The position numbers and the translations under genes were made by a program. From positions 1 to 27,149 of the forward strand of contig UQBS01000041.1 of assembly GCA_900539345.1 (NCBI GenBank): 27,149 nt of DNA. The letters run 5' to 3'. Below the pieces are notes generated by a model, which saw only the letters and a list, made by a program, of their open reading frames with translations, had not been told where the DNA came from and made no database searches. Shown piece by piece: positions 1 through 8,140 of this stretch (positions within the stretch are counted from its first letter, which is position 1; the number at the start of each line of letters is the position of its first letter). Source of the DNA: an uncultured Coriobacteriaceae bacterium (GTDB lineage Bacteria; Actinomycetota; Coriobacteriia; Coriobacteriales; UMGS124).

Positions 1-27
1 TGGTAGAATGCTTTTTTCAATACAAAT

Positions 28-63
28 GGAGGCACCTGCCCGAACATTAGGACAGGTGCCTCC
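28..63 (+). repeat. 14-bp stem hairpin, possible terminator
   Basis: The arms at 28-41 and 50-63 pair over 14 positions with a single C-A mismatch and enclose an 8-base loop. No T-run follows on the plus strand, so if it is a terminator it is a weak one for a gene to the left of the window. It could also be a structured leader or boundary element for the secreted-protein gene that starts at 145. Confidence 0.5.
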
Positions 64-95
64 ACAAATGATTGGTAGGGCTTTTGTTACAGCCC

Positions 96-113
96 CTTGA
101 CCCATGGGTCAAG
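96..113. promoter_or_regulatory. 18-bp perfect palindrome upstream of the first secreted-protein gene
   Basis: CTTGACCCATGGGTCAAG is a perfect dyad ending 31 bases before the start codon at 145. Its length and position suit a dimeric repressor or activator site. As RNA it could also fold, although with almost no loop, which makes a DNA operator the more natural reading. No regulator gene lies beside it in the window. Confidence 0.4.
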
Positions 114-144
114 CCGGAAATTCGCAGGTCAAAAGGAGTGAAGC

Positions 145-1476
145 ATGCAAAACAAGATGGTAAAAAATCTGAGCATGACCAGAAAGGCGTTTATAGCCGT
201 GATGGCCCTTTTGGCTGCTTTCGGACTAAATCTAGATGCGACAAGCGTCGCCCTTGCAAAGACCTATACGTACAACATGAACTTGGACACGGGAACCGCG
301 CAGACCTCAACCGCCACCACGGCTACAAGCGCGGAGCCCAGCCCCAATTCTGATGGATATATTCGCCCCAATATAAGCGAGGCTGGCATCGCGGAAGTCG
401 ACGGCGTCACCTTTCCCCTTCCCGATGGCTACACCGAGATGGAGGTTGAAGGCAACGCCTATTTCTTCTGCACCGATACCAATCTCGTCTTTACCTGTCT
501 GCTTGCTACGGGTGAGTACACCGAAAGCGACATCGAGCCCCTGCTTAATGCAAACTCAAGCCTGATTACCCGCAACTATATTATCGACACTGCACCTGTA
601 GCCACAGTAGACGGGCATCAGGTCTACCTGACAGCCTACGAGCCGACTGATGACCCCGGCATTGCAGAAATCCTTATCGCCTGCCTAACTCCAAGTGGGA
701 ATATTTTCATCATCTCAGCCTCGGCAGATAATACGGAAGCCTCTGATCAGTTCCTCGATACAGTTCTGGCCGGTCTGCACGTCTCAGATTCAGCAGCACA
801 GAAAGCAACCGAGAATACCGGTAACGAGAATGTGGACGAACGGCCCCTCACCTATTTCAGTGTCGACCGTCTGTTGTGCCTGTGGGGCGACGAAAAAGTC
901 GCCGCCCTCAAAGCCCTCAGCAGCACCAGCAGCGCGGAACTCCCCGACAACTGGAGCTTTACGCCCGCAAACGCCCGGTTCAGCGAAAATATAACCTTTA
1001 CCCGCGATGTAAGTGTGTCTGTTTCCTTAAGTGGATCACTTGGCGCCACCGGACAATATCACCCGGACATGGCCACCGCTATCCCCTTGGCAGGCTACGA
1101 CTTTATCCATGCCGACAGCTCACGCGTCGCTGTTACTCCGGGACTTGACCAACGCGCCGCTCTCGACGAGATTGTCGCGGCGGCAGGACTCACGGATAAG
1201 TTTACCGAAACCGTCGCTGCACCGATTTTTGGCGACGGCCAGCGCCTCACGTATTACGGCAAGTGCGATCTACTCGGCATAGAGGGCGTGTGGTCCGTCA
1301 GTATCTACCCCTCATATGACTTCGACACCAAGCAGACAATTCCCGATAGCTACGAAGTGGTGGCAGTTGCTTCCACCCTGCCCGCCCGCAACGGAACCCC
1401 TGCTACATACGAAGAGCTTCAGACCCTTCTCGATGATCCCGCAAATCAAGGCGTACTCGGCATCAATAGGGACTAA
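145..1476 (+). CDS. secreted protein of unknown function
   Basis: Not recognised as a named family. The 443-residue product starts with a Sec-type signal peptide: basic residues around 1-13, a hydrophobic stretch at about 14-37 and an Ala-Leu-Ala-Lys cleavage-like end. A Ser/Thr/Ala-rich linker follows at about 50-70. The region from about residue 88 (GVTFPLPDGYTEM) has the alternating strand pattern of small Mog1/PsbP/DcrB-like extracellular domains; this fold assignment is inference. AAAGGAG sits 6 bases before the ATG, which fixes the start. A second secreted-protein gene follows 102 bases downstream on the same strand, so the two may be co-transcribed. An 18-bp palindrome lies just upstream. 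Base composition looks somewhat less GC-rich than the genes right of 4.7 kb. Confidence 0.8.
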   Translation: MQNKMVKNLSMTRKAFIAVMALLAAFGLNLDATSVALAKTYTYNMNLDTGTAQTSTATTATSAEPSPNSDGYIRPNISEAGIAEVDGVTFPLPDGYTEMEVEGNAYFFCTDTNLVFTCLLATGEYTESDIEPLLNANSSLITRNYIIDTAPVATVDGHQVYLTAYEPTDDPGIAEILIACLTPSGNIFIISASADNTEASDQFLDTVLAGLHVSDSAAQKATENTGNENVDERPLTYFSVDRLLCLWGDEKVAALKALSSTSSAELPDNWSFTPANARFSENITFTRDVSVSVSLSGSLGATGQYHPDMATAIPLAGYDFIHADSSRVAVTPGLDQRAALDEIVAAAGLTDKFTETVAAPIFGDGQRLTYYGKCDLLGIEGVWSVSIYPSYDFDTKQTIPDSYEVVAVASTLPARNGTPATYEELQTLLDDPANQGVLGINRD

Positions 1477-1578
1477 TCGCATTACAGGCCGTGCTTCATG
1501 TATGCCGCTCGCCCTGTTTACTTGCCGAGCAGCATGCCGAACTTCGCAAAAAACAACGTTTCTGGAAAGGATTGCATC

Positions 1579-2919
1579 ATGAGTGTCTCAATCACACGAA
1601 GAAGCATGATTGCAGGATGCCTTGCCGGGCTCATGGCCTGCGGCTTGGGCGCAACAAATCCTCTTGAGGCCATGGCGGCCCAAGACACCTCCGCAACAGA
1701 CGATCCTAAGGTCTCCGGCGGAAAAGGGATTCCTGCAACCAACGTTGCAGCCGTTGAGTCATACGCACTGCTGCCCGAAGGTGCGTTGGACAAAGAGATG
1801 CGCACCTACCTCCAGCTTCTCGATATCGCGTTTGGCCAGACTGGCTTTGACAAGACCGCCGAGCCCACAGGGCGCTTTACCCTTGAGAACTGCAATGTCG
1901 CTGGAAAGCTGACCAGCAAGATTGAAGCCTGGTATGACGACACCAGCGAGGAAGCGCGAGCCACTCGCATCAACGCGGTCATACCGTTGAAGTGGGGTGT
2001 CGGCGATGTGCTGACCAAAGAGGTCTGTGAGGCCTTCTCCCAATCCTTTGGGCTTGCTGACCTGCAATACACCTCCAAAGGTACCGATGCAATCAACTGT
2101 TCCATCAAAATTGATGGAGTCGGACTTGTTCTGGACGTCATCAACAGCAAGAAGGCAGTGTACGTTGAGATTACGCCCAGTCCCGACCATGCCCCTCTCG
2201 CCCTGGGCGTGGATAAGACGGAGCTGTCCAACCTCACAAACTGGACGTGGAGCATTGACCCGAACTCCTATACGCCTGATTCATACGCAAACGTGGTGGC
2301 GCTTATCGAGCCTGGCGGAGTTGTCGATAACGCCCTCAACAACCCCGACGCAACGGCTGTCGAGGTTTTTGACGCGATGCATCAGCTTCGTACAGCAGAC
2401 GACAAGCTCGTTCTCTCCCCGATAAACGGCGAGATGCTTTCAGGCAACCATACGGGTTATCTGCAGTTCAACTCTCTCTCGCTCACCATACCGGAGTATT
2501 ACTCTTGCGTCGATTTCGGCTATGACACTTCCGACCTGCCCGTGCGGGGCACATATACAACCGACAATCTCGGGGTAATACTGCTTGGCTTTTCTTCGGT
2601 GGAATTCGCATCCCAAGCAAATGTCAAAGCATTCACCGAGCAGCTGCTGGGCAGCTCCACCGCGTACTATACCCAGGCATACAACAACGGCCACGGTTTT
2701 GCCGTGACGACGAATGCCCTGGGAACGCCCGTTTACACGAATGGATACGACGCCGGAATCAACGGACAATCCGTAAGCGCCATAACCATTGGTCTGCATG
2801 GTGCAAACAATGAATTCATCCTTGCGGTGGGCTTCATCTACAACCCCTATGATGGCGGAGCCGGCTTTAGCGAGTTTGAAGCCCTCTATGACACTATGGC
2901 TGGCGGCATGATGGTCTAA
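1579..2919 (+). CDS. secreted protein of unknown function with Tat-like signal
   Basis: A 446-residue exported protein. An in-frame ATG at 1498 would give 27 extra residues, but GGAAAGGA at 1564-1571 and a proper signal peptide point to the ATG at 1579. The N-terminus reads SITRRSMIAG, a twin-arginine motif followed by a hydrophobic stretch and an Ala-rich cleavage region near residue 35, so Tat export is plausible. No catalytic motif is visible. The C-terminal part, from about residue 300, has the same strand-rich style as the preceding gene and may be a related domain; this similarity was judged by eye only. It probably forms a pair with the gene at 145. The 102-base gap holds a 10-bp imperfect hairpin (1502-1511 with 1526-1535) without a T-run. 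Confidence 0.8.
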   Translation: MSVSITRRSMIAGCLAGLMACGLGATNPLEAMAAQDTSATDDPKVSGGKGIPATNVAAVESYALLPEGALDKEMRTYLQLLDIAFGQTGFDKTAEPTGRFTLENCNVAGKLTSKIEAWYDDTSEEARATRINAVIPLKWGVGDVLTKEVCEAFSQSFGLADLQYTSKGTDAINCSIKIDGVGLVLDVINSKKAVYVEITPSPDHAPLALGVDKTELSNLTNWTWSIDPNSYTPDSYANVVALIEPGGVVDNALNNPDATAVEVFDAMHQLRTADDKLVLSPINGEMLSGNHTGYLQFNSLSLTIPEYYSCVDFGYDTSDLPVRGTYTTDNLGVILLGFSSVEFASQANVKAFTEQLLGSSTAYYTQAYNNGHGFAVTTNALGTPVYTNGYDAGINGQSVSAITIGLHGANNEFILAVGFIYNPYDGGAGFSEFEALYDTMAGGMMV

Positions 2920-2994
2920 AAGGGGTCCGCGAATGCCCCGCGAGATGCATGTCGAGCGAGCGAACCCCATCTCGCCCCACTGTGCCGCCGAGTA

Positions 2995-3016
2995 CTTTTC
3001 AGGTGCGCCTGAAAAG
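2995..3016. repeat. 9-bp perfect hairpin between secreted-protein gene and tRNA
   Basis: CTTTTCAGG at 2995-3003 pairs perfectly with 3008-3016 around a 4-base loop. There is no T-run on either side, so it is not a standard intrinsic terminator. A second 8-bp stem (2940-2947 with 2968-2975) lies just before it. Together they may end or process the transcript of the gene that stops at 2919. Confidence 0.35.
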
Positions 3017-3041
3017 ATATGTGTACACATTGTGATAGGAC

Positions 3042-3070
3042 TTGCGTAAAGGAGCGCTTTCCTTCAATAT
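3042..3070 (+). promoter_or_regulatory. candidate promoter for tRNA-Gly
   Basis: TTGCGT at 3042-3047 and CAATAT at 3065-3070 are separated by 17 bases and would place transcription start near 3077, just before the mature tRNA at 3085. Both boxes are moderate matches to the housekeeping consensus. Confidence 0.4.
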
Positions 3071-3084
3071 ATCCCCTCGCACAA

Positions 3085-3160
3085 GCGGACTTGGCTCAGT
3101 TGGTAGAGCACAACCTTGCCAAGGTTGGGGTCGCGGGTTCGAGTCCCGTAGTCCGCTCCA
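3085..3160 (+). tRNA. tRNA-Gly (GCC)
   Basis: A 76-base cloverleaf including an encoded CCA end. The acceptor arm GCGGACT (3085-3091) pairs perfectly with AGTCCGC (3150-3156). The D-arm has GCTC/GAGC. The anticodon stem CAACC/GGTTG holds loop TTGCCAA, giving anticodon GCC for glycine. The T-arm GCGGG/CCCGT encloses TTCGAGT. T is the discriminator base, followed by CCA at 3158-3160. Confidence 0.97.
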
Positions 3161-3171
3161 GTGAATCTTCA

Positions 3172-3203
3172 AGCGCCGTCTCACCTGGTGAGGCGGCGCT
3201 TTT
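3172..3203 (+). terminator. intrinsic terminator of tRNA-Gly
   Basis: The inverted arms AGCGCCGTCTCACC and GGTGAGGCGGCGCT pair with one G-T wobble and a minimal loop at 3186-3187, followed directly by TTTT at 3200-3203. It begins 12 bases after the tRNA and so ends its transcript. Confidence 0.85.
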
Positions 3204-3230
3204 CCGTTATGGTCACCCGGCGCACGCACG

Positions 3231-3277
3231 AAAAGGCCCGGGCGGCCAAGCTCGCAAGGCAAGCTGGCCGCCCGGGC
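3231..3277 (-). terminator. intrinsic terminator of the minus-strand secreted-protein gene
   Basis: A 13-bp perfect stem pairs 3236-3248 with 3265-3277. On the minus strand it is followed by CCTTTT (the A-run at 3231-3234 on the plus strand). It lies about 58 bases beyond the stop codon at 3335 and faces the tRNA terminator, giving a back-to-back terminator pair between convergent units. Confidence 0.75.
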
Positions 3278-3334
3278 TACGCGGACGCTATGTCAATCCC
3301 ACAGGCGTCTTGGGAAACCCCTGGTGCTTCGCTG

Positions 3335-4459
3335 CTACTTCGTCACCATGACGGAGATTTCTTCCTTGATGGTGTTGTAGTTCTCGTCCCAGGCGCTGAT
3401 CTCGGCGACGTATTCGCCCTCGCCCTCGTCGTAGAAGTACACGTAGAGGTCGTTGGTAGCACCGGCGCGCATGTTCGCGGCGTTCTCAATCGAGTCGTCG
3501 AAGTACCAGCCAGCAGCCGACGTGCTGCCACTGCCCTGGGCCACGCCACGAGGACCATAGAGCGTGATGTTGAGGGTCCAGAACGGGGAGGCAGACTCGG
3601 ACTTCAGGTTCTTCAGCGTGACGGGCACACCGATGGCCTCCTTGCCGTTGACGGACTCGTCGTAGCTCTCAACGGTCGCATGCACAAAGGTTGCAGGGTC
3701 GGTGCTTGCGGTGATCTCCCAGCCAGGCACCTCGAAGGTCACGCTGGCGCCGTCAGCCGGGGTGGCAGGCTCGGGCTTTGCGGGCTCGGGCGTGGGCTCA
3801 GCGGCAGGCTCGGCCGTATCCGGGGCAGAGGGATCGGAGCCGACCATGCCCGGGCCGTCGAGCATGAACACCTCTTCCTCGCCTGCGAGCATCAGGCTGC
3901 GGCCCGTCTGCTCGAGCGCCCAAATCTCGTCCTCTGCGACATCGGCACCCCAAACGGCGGTTACGACGGCGCTCTTCTCGGGGGTGCACAGGGCCAGTAT
4001 GTACCCGCCAACCTCACGCTGTATGCCGTCGGTGCCCGCGAAGTCCACGTATATCGCCTGGGCGCCGTCGAGCTCATAGCGGCGAACGGTACCGACCTCG
4101 ATGTCCTCCTCATCGGAGCCGAAGAAGGCCTCAGGGTTGGCCGCAAGCTCATCGAGCTCAGCAGACTCATCCGCATCGGATACCTGAACCTGGACGAAAC
4201 TCTCGAAATCCTCGGTCATGTAGGCAACCGACATGCTGTCGGGGTCCTCCATGGTCTGCCAGGCCTCGCTGACCTGGAAAGTCACGCCATAGGCGCTCGC
4301 GGTCTTGAGGGAAAGGACCGAAGACGCGACCTCGGTGGCGCCGGTGGGCTCGGCCGGGGCGGCGGTGGTCGTCTCGGCAAAGGCGAGCTGCCCAAAGCCA
4401 AGGGTGAAGAGCAGGGTACCGGCGAGGACGACGCTGCCGATTCGTTTGCTAGTACGCAT
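3335..4459 (-). CDS. secreted two-domain protein of unknown function
   Basis: A 374-residue exported protein. The reading frame stays open upstream to 4795, but the ATG at 4459 is preceded by AAGGAGG at an ideal distance and opens a clear Sec signal peptide (MRTSKRIGSVVLAG, ending near AFAET). Residues about 45-190 begin with GVTFQVSEAWQTM and have the strand-rich look of Mog1/PsbP/DcrB-like domains, as in the gene at 145. A Pro/Glu/Ala-rich linker (about 205-235) leads to a C-terminal domain with VPVTLKNLKSES and WTLNITLYGP, resembling immunoglobulin-like DUF4352/telokin-type domains; this is inference. It is a single-gene unit divergent from the sensor operon, with its own promoter and terminator. 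Confidence 0.85.
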   Translation of the reverse strand: MRTSKRIGSVVLAGTLLFTLGFGQLAFAETTTAAPAEPTGATEVASSVLSLKTASAYGVTFQVSEAWQTMEDPDSMSVAYMTEDFESFVQVQVSDADESAELDELAANPEAFFGSDEEDIEVGTVRRYELDGAQAIYVDFAGTDGIQREVGGYILALCTPEKSAVVTAVWGADVAEDEIWALEQTGRSLMLAGEEEVFMLDGPGMVGSDPSAPDTAEPAAEPTPEPAKPEPATPADGASVTFEVPGWEITASTDPATFVHATVESYDESVNGKEAIGVPVTLKNLKSESASPFWTLNITLYGPRGVAQGSGSTSAAGWYFDDSIENAANMRAGATNDLYVYFYDEGEGEYVAEISAWDENYNTIKEEISVMVTK

Positions 4460-4558
4460 GGTGGCCTCCTTGTTTGCTGCGGCGCTTTGACGCAGCTGCC
4501 GCGCGGACCTCCGCAGCGGCTCACGTCCCGACCTCGTCGCGGGCGCCTTGCTTCCATA

Positions 4559-4587
4559 GTCATAGTACGGCACACCCCCTTGTGCAA
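4559..4587 (-). promoter_or_regulatory. candidate promoter for the gene ending at 3335
   Basis: Read on the minus strand, TTGCAC (4587-4582) and TATGAC (4564-4559) are separated by 17 bases. Transcription would start near 4552, giving a leader of roughly 90 bases before the ATG at 4459. The 275-base divergent region also serves the sensor operon that starts at 4735, for which no convincing boxes were found. Confidence 0.5.
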
Positions 4588-4734
4588 ACAGCACCTTGTG
4601 TCCCATAAAACCCGCGCCCACTCGACCGCGCGGCTTCACTTCTAGTAGGATGACTTCGACACATGCGACAGTTCGGCGCAGCCGTGCGCCGCAGAACGGG
4701 TAGGCACACATGCCGCACATTCCGGAGGGGGCCG

Positions 4735-6558
4735 ATGACCGGGAAAAACAGAGAGCCGCGTCAAGACGCCCTCGACGCGCGCGCAAACCACGCAAGCGTC
4801 ATCGGCATGGCGCTCGCGCTGGTGGTCATAGCCGGCGTTGCGCTCATCCAGGCGTTTTCGGTTGCAGCGCCGGCGGATGTGGGGATTCCCTCAGTACGCA
4901 GCTGGTATCGCGCCATGCTCTCGATTGGCGTGGGGGCAGCGCTGGCCGCATGGGCGCCCTGGGTGCGTCGCCGTTGCTCAGACGCCGCCATCGCGCGCAA
5001 CCTGTGCATAGCCGCCGGGCTCCTTGCGGCCTGGATCTTGTTGGTGCTGGTGAAATACGACACGAACAGCCCAGAGGCCGCGAGCTTCATGTGGTATTGC
5101 TACTACATCCCCATGCTCAGCGTGCCCTCGCTGGGACTCTTCAGCATCATTCGCGCCGCCGCGCTCGACGCCACGCCCGCCACGCGCATGCTTCGCCGCT
5201 GTGTGATTGCCGTCGATGCGGCCCTCATCCTGGTTGTGCTCACCAACAGCCTCCATTTCCAGGTGTTCCAGTTCGACCTCGCCGACCCAAAGTGGTCGAG
5301 CAACTACGCGTACGGCCTTGGCTACTGGGCCGTTATGGTGTGGACCGCAGGCAAGGTCATCGCCTTCTTCGTCGTCGCCTACCTGGCAGGCAGCCGCCGC
5401 CTGCGCAGGCTGCTCCCGCTTGTGGGAGCCGTCCTAGGCGTGGGGTCCGTCTACTGTGCGCTCTACATCCTCGAGGTCGAGGCGGTACGCGCCACCAACC
5501 TCGCGCTCGTGTACTCCATCGTGGCTCTCGTCGCGTTCGAAACATGCCTGGCCACAGGCCTTTTCCCCTCGTATCGCGACTACAGCGAGGCATTTCGACG
5601 CCTACCGCTCGACCTCAAGGTGCTCGGGCACGACGGGCGCGTGGCCTTCGCAACCGACGCGGCGCTGCCCCTGCCCCCCTCGGTGCGGCAGGAGGTCGTG
5701 CGCTTCGCACAGCGCACGCAGACCCAGCAAACGATGTTTCGCGTCAACGACTGTCCCCATCGCGTGTTTGCCGCCTATCGGCTGTCGGGCGGCGTGGCGC
5801 TGTTCTCAGCCGACGTCAGCGATTCCGACGCGCGCAACCGCCAGCTTGAGCAGCGCAAAAACGAGCTCGCCTCCTACAACGAGCTGCTCGAACGCAACCT
5901 CACGGTGCAGCGTCGCCTCCATGCCCAGCAGGCCGAGAGCGCCCTGGCCGACGAGGTCGAGCGCAGCCTGGCAAACGCTCTCGTCCACATGGGCGGGCTT
6001 CTCGACATGCTGAGGGAATGCGACAGCGCAGGTGAATCGGCCAGTCCGCTCTCCCCCGAGGGTCTGCATCGCACGTCGCTGCTGGCGCAGCTGCGGGTGC
6101 TCCTCGCCTACTGCAAGCGCAAGGGCGCCCTCGTCCTGGGCGAGCAAGAAGGCCGGCCCCTGGGCACCGAGGCCCTCGGGCTCATGGCGGCCGAGCTCGG
6201 CGCCGACCTGCGGGCGGCGGGCGTGCCGTGCCTGTGCATGACCAACCTCGAGCGTCCCGTGAGCGCCCCCGTGGCGAGTGCTCTCTTCGACTGCCTGCAT
6301 GCGTGCGCCATGGCCTGTGCGGCCCGCTGCGAGGCCTCGGCGCTCTTTGTGATCGGGGAGGCCCCAACGGGGGCGGCCATCGAGGTACGTGTGTCGCTTG
6401 AGATGAGCGAGGAAGGTCGCGCGCGCAGCCAGGCCTTCGACCCCGACGAGCTCGCCCGCTCCCTGCGGCAGGCCGCACCATGCGTGCTGAGCGCCGAGGT
6501 GACCAGCGAGGACGATTCCCTCAACGCGATCATCCTCCTTGAGAGGAGGCTGCCATAA
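4735..6558 (+). CDS. multi-membrane sensor protein with degenerate kinase region
   Basis: A 607-residue membrane protein. An upstream ATG at 4663 is possible, but GGAGGGGG ahead of the ATG at 4735 fits better. The first 280 residues contain about eight hydrophobic segments and resemble the 7TM input domain of some histidine kinases, including a TNSLHFQVF stretch typical of that region. A PAS-like part (about 300-370) and a coiled coil (about 375-430) follow. The region that should hold the H-box reads LANALVHMGGLLDML with no H-[DE]-x-G signature. The N-box position reads FDCLHACAMACA, lacking the essential Asn, and no glycine box is seen. It is therefore probably a non-catalytic partner or sensor for the kinase encoded by the next gene, with which it overlaps (TAATG). 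The fold assignment is inference. Confidence 0.8.
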   Translation: MTGKNREPRQDALDARANHASVIGMALALVVIAGVALIQAFSVAAPADVGIPSVRSWYRAMLSIGVGAALAAWAPWVRRRCSDAAIARNLCIAAGLLAAWILLVLVKYDTNSPEAASFMWYCYYIPMLSVPSLGLFSIIRAAALDATPATRMLRRCVIAVDAALILVVLTNSLHFQVFQFDLADPKWSSNYAYGLGYWAVMVWTAGKVIAFFVVAYLAGSRRLRRLLPLVGAVLGVGSVYCALYILEVEAVRATNLALVYSIVALVAFETCLATGLFPSYRDYSEAFRRLPLDLKVLGHDGRVAFATDAALPLPPSVRQEVVRFAQRTQTQQTMFRVNDCPHRVFAAYRLSGGVALFSADVSDSDARNRQLEQRKNELASYNELLERNLTVQRRLHAQQAESALADEVERSLANALVHMGGLLDMLRECDSAGESASPLSPEGLHRTSLLAQLRVLLAYCKRKGALVLGEQEGRPLGTEALGLMAAELGADLRAAGVPCLCMTNLERPVSAPVASALFDCLHACAMACAARCEASALFVIGEAPTGAAIEVRVSLEMSEEGRARSQAFDPDELARSLRQAAPCVLSAEVTSEDDSLNAIILLERRLP

Positions 6559-8129
6559 TGCCCTTCGACGTGCTGCTGCACCCCGCCGCCGCCCTCGCGC
6601 TCGAGGCGGCCTTCTTCCTCATCGCCATGGCCCAGACCCTGCACGTGTCGCGCCTCATATGCTGGCGCGTCACACCGCGTGTGGCCGTCGTGTACGAATG
6701 CGGCCTCATCGGCCACGCGTTTCTGGGATTCTGCGCGGCCCGTAGTGTCATGCAGGGCTTCCCCCCGGGGCTTGAGCAACCAATGAGGGCACTTGCCTGG
6801 GTGACGTATTTCGGCGTGCTTGCCTTTGGCATATACCTGTTCGTCCACATACCGCGCCATCGCCTGCGGTTCATCGTCGAGGCAGTGTGCGCCTGCTGTA
6901 TGCTTCCGTTCGCCCTGGACGCCCTCGGTGTGTGGTGGGGATGGGCCGTGACGATCGACGCCGCCGTCTTTGCAAGCCATGCCGCTTGCGCCCTCGTCAA
7001 CGACAGGCTCCTGCGCGCGGCGACGCCTGCGCGTGACACCATGGCGCAGGCAGTGCACACGCTGCCGGTGGGCGTGCTGTGCACGGGAGCCGACGGGCGC
7101 GTACTCTTCACGAACGACACCATGCGGTCGTGCCTGGCAGCGCTGGGTCTGCCCTGCGACCTGGCAGACCTGAGCGGAATCGAGCGCAACCTGAAGGAGC
7201 GCGTGCAACGCGGGGAAGGCGGCGGCGCAGTGCTTACCGAGGGACTTCGCCTGCAGGTGGGGCCGGACAAGACCTGCCTGTTCCAGTTTGGCACGATCCA
7301 GCTGCACGGACAGCCCTGTCGCTGGATCGTCGCCCTCGATGTCACCGAGCAAGCACGTGCCTCCGACCAGCTCGAACAGGCCGCCGATGCCCTTGAGCAG
7401 GCAGGCATCGAGCTGCGCGCCTCACTCGCCGACGTCCACGAGGTCGCGCGCAACGAGGCCTTCACCGTCATGCGCTCCAAGGTGCACGACGTGATTGGGC
7501 AGCGCCTCTCCATCCTTCACCGCTATCTGGAGGACGGGGCCGACAGCCAGGCGTTCGAGCAGGTCGCGCAGCTCATCGAGGGCATCTCGGAAGAGCTGCA
7601 CGCGGCGAAGGGACCCGATGCCGCCACCGAGCTTGCGGCCGTGGTGGAGGCGTTCTCGCTCGTAGGCGTCGAGGTCCACGCCCAAGGCGAGCTGCCCGAC
7701 GACGCGGCTGTGGCTGGCCTCTTCACCCAGGTGATCCGCGAGTGTGCCACCAACGCAGTGCGCCATGCGCGCGCCCACCATGTGTGGGTGGCCTTCGGCT
7801 CGCACGGCGACATTGTGCAGACAGACCAGGTAGCACGCGGTGCAACCGACCAAAACCCTGTTGCCCCAAAGCGGTGCGTCTGGTATATCCTTGGTGTGTC
7901 AAATGACGGCGCACCGTGCACGAAGACCATCGTGCCGGGCGGCGGCCTTACGGGCATGCGCGCGGCGTGTGAGGCGCTGGGCGCGACGTTCGAGGTCGAG
8001 GCGGGGCCGCCGTTCATGGTTCGCGTAAGCGCGCCCGTCGTGGCCGGCAACGGCGGCGATGGTGGCAGTGGCGACGGCGGCATGGCAGACGACAGCCCCT
8101 GCGGGGCAAACGATACGCACGAGATTTGA
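6558..8129 (+). CDS. NarL-family sensor histidine kinase
   Basis: A 523-residue membrane kinase. The start codon overlaps the upstream stop by one base, with GAGGAGG ahead of it. There are about five hydrophobic segments within residues 1-150, then a PAS-like domain (about 160-260) with GVLCTGADGRVLFTN, then a HisKA_3 dimerisation helix with KVHDVIGQRLS in which His310 is the expected phosphorylation site. The ATPase domain has the N-box RECATNAVRHA (Asn399), the D-box SNDG and the G-box GGGLTGM (461-467). An insertion of roughly 20 residues (DIVQTDQ to APKRC) lies between the N- and D-boxes. It should phosphorylate the response regulator encoded 11 bases downstream. The signal is unknown; no ligand-binding extracellular domain is present, so sensing is probably within or near the membrane. 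Confidence 0.93.
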   Translation: MPFDVLLHPAAALALEAAFFLIAMAQTLHVSRLICWRVTPRVAVVYECGLIGHAFLGFCAARSVMQGFPPGLEQPMRALAWVTYFGVLAFGIYLFVHIPRHRLRFIVEAVCACCMLPFALDALGVWWGWAVTIDAAVFASHAACALVNDRLLRAATPARDTMAQAVHTLPVGVLCTGADGRVLFTNDTMRSCLAALGLPCDLADLSGIERNLKERVQRGEGGGAVLTEGLRLQVGPDKTCLFQFGTIQLHGQPCRWIVALDVTEQARASDQLEQAADALEQAGIELRASLADVHEVARNEAFTVMRSKVHDVIGQRLSILHRYLEDGADSQAFEQVAQLIEGISEELHAAKGPDAATELAAVVEAFSLVGVEVHAQGELPDDAAVAGLFTQVIRECATNAVRHARAHHVWVAFGSHGDIVQTDQVARGATDQNPVAPKRCVWYILGVSNDGAPCTKTIVPGGGLTGMRAACEALGATFEVEAGPPFMVRVSAPVVAGNGGDGGSGDGGMADDSPCGANDTHEI

Positions 8130-8140
8130 GAGGTACCGCA

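Noticed and set aside
3161..4645. 494-codon plus-strand frame opposite the secreted protein gene
   Set aside because: It is antisense to a gene with signal peptide, promoter, ribosome site and terminator, and crosses the tRNA terminator.
6108..7352. Long minus-strand frame across the two kinase genes
   Set aside because: It is a shadow of high-GC third positions; the plus strand has intact kinase motifs.
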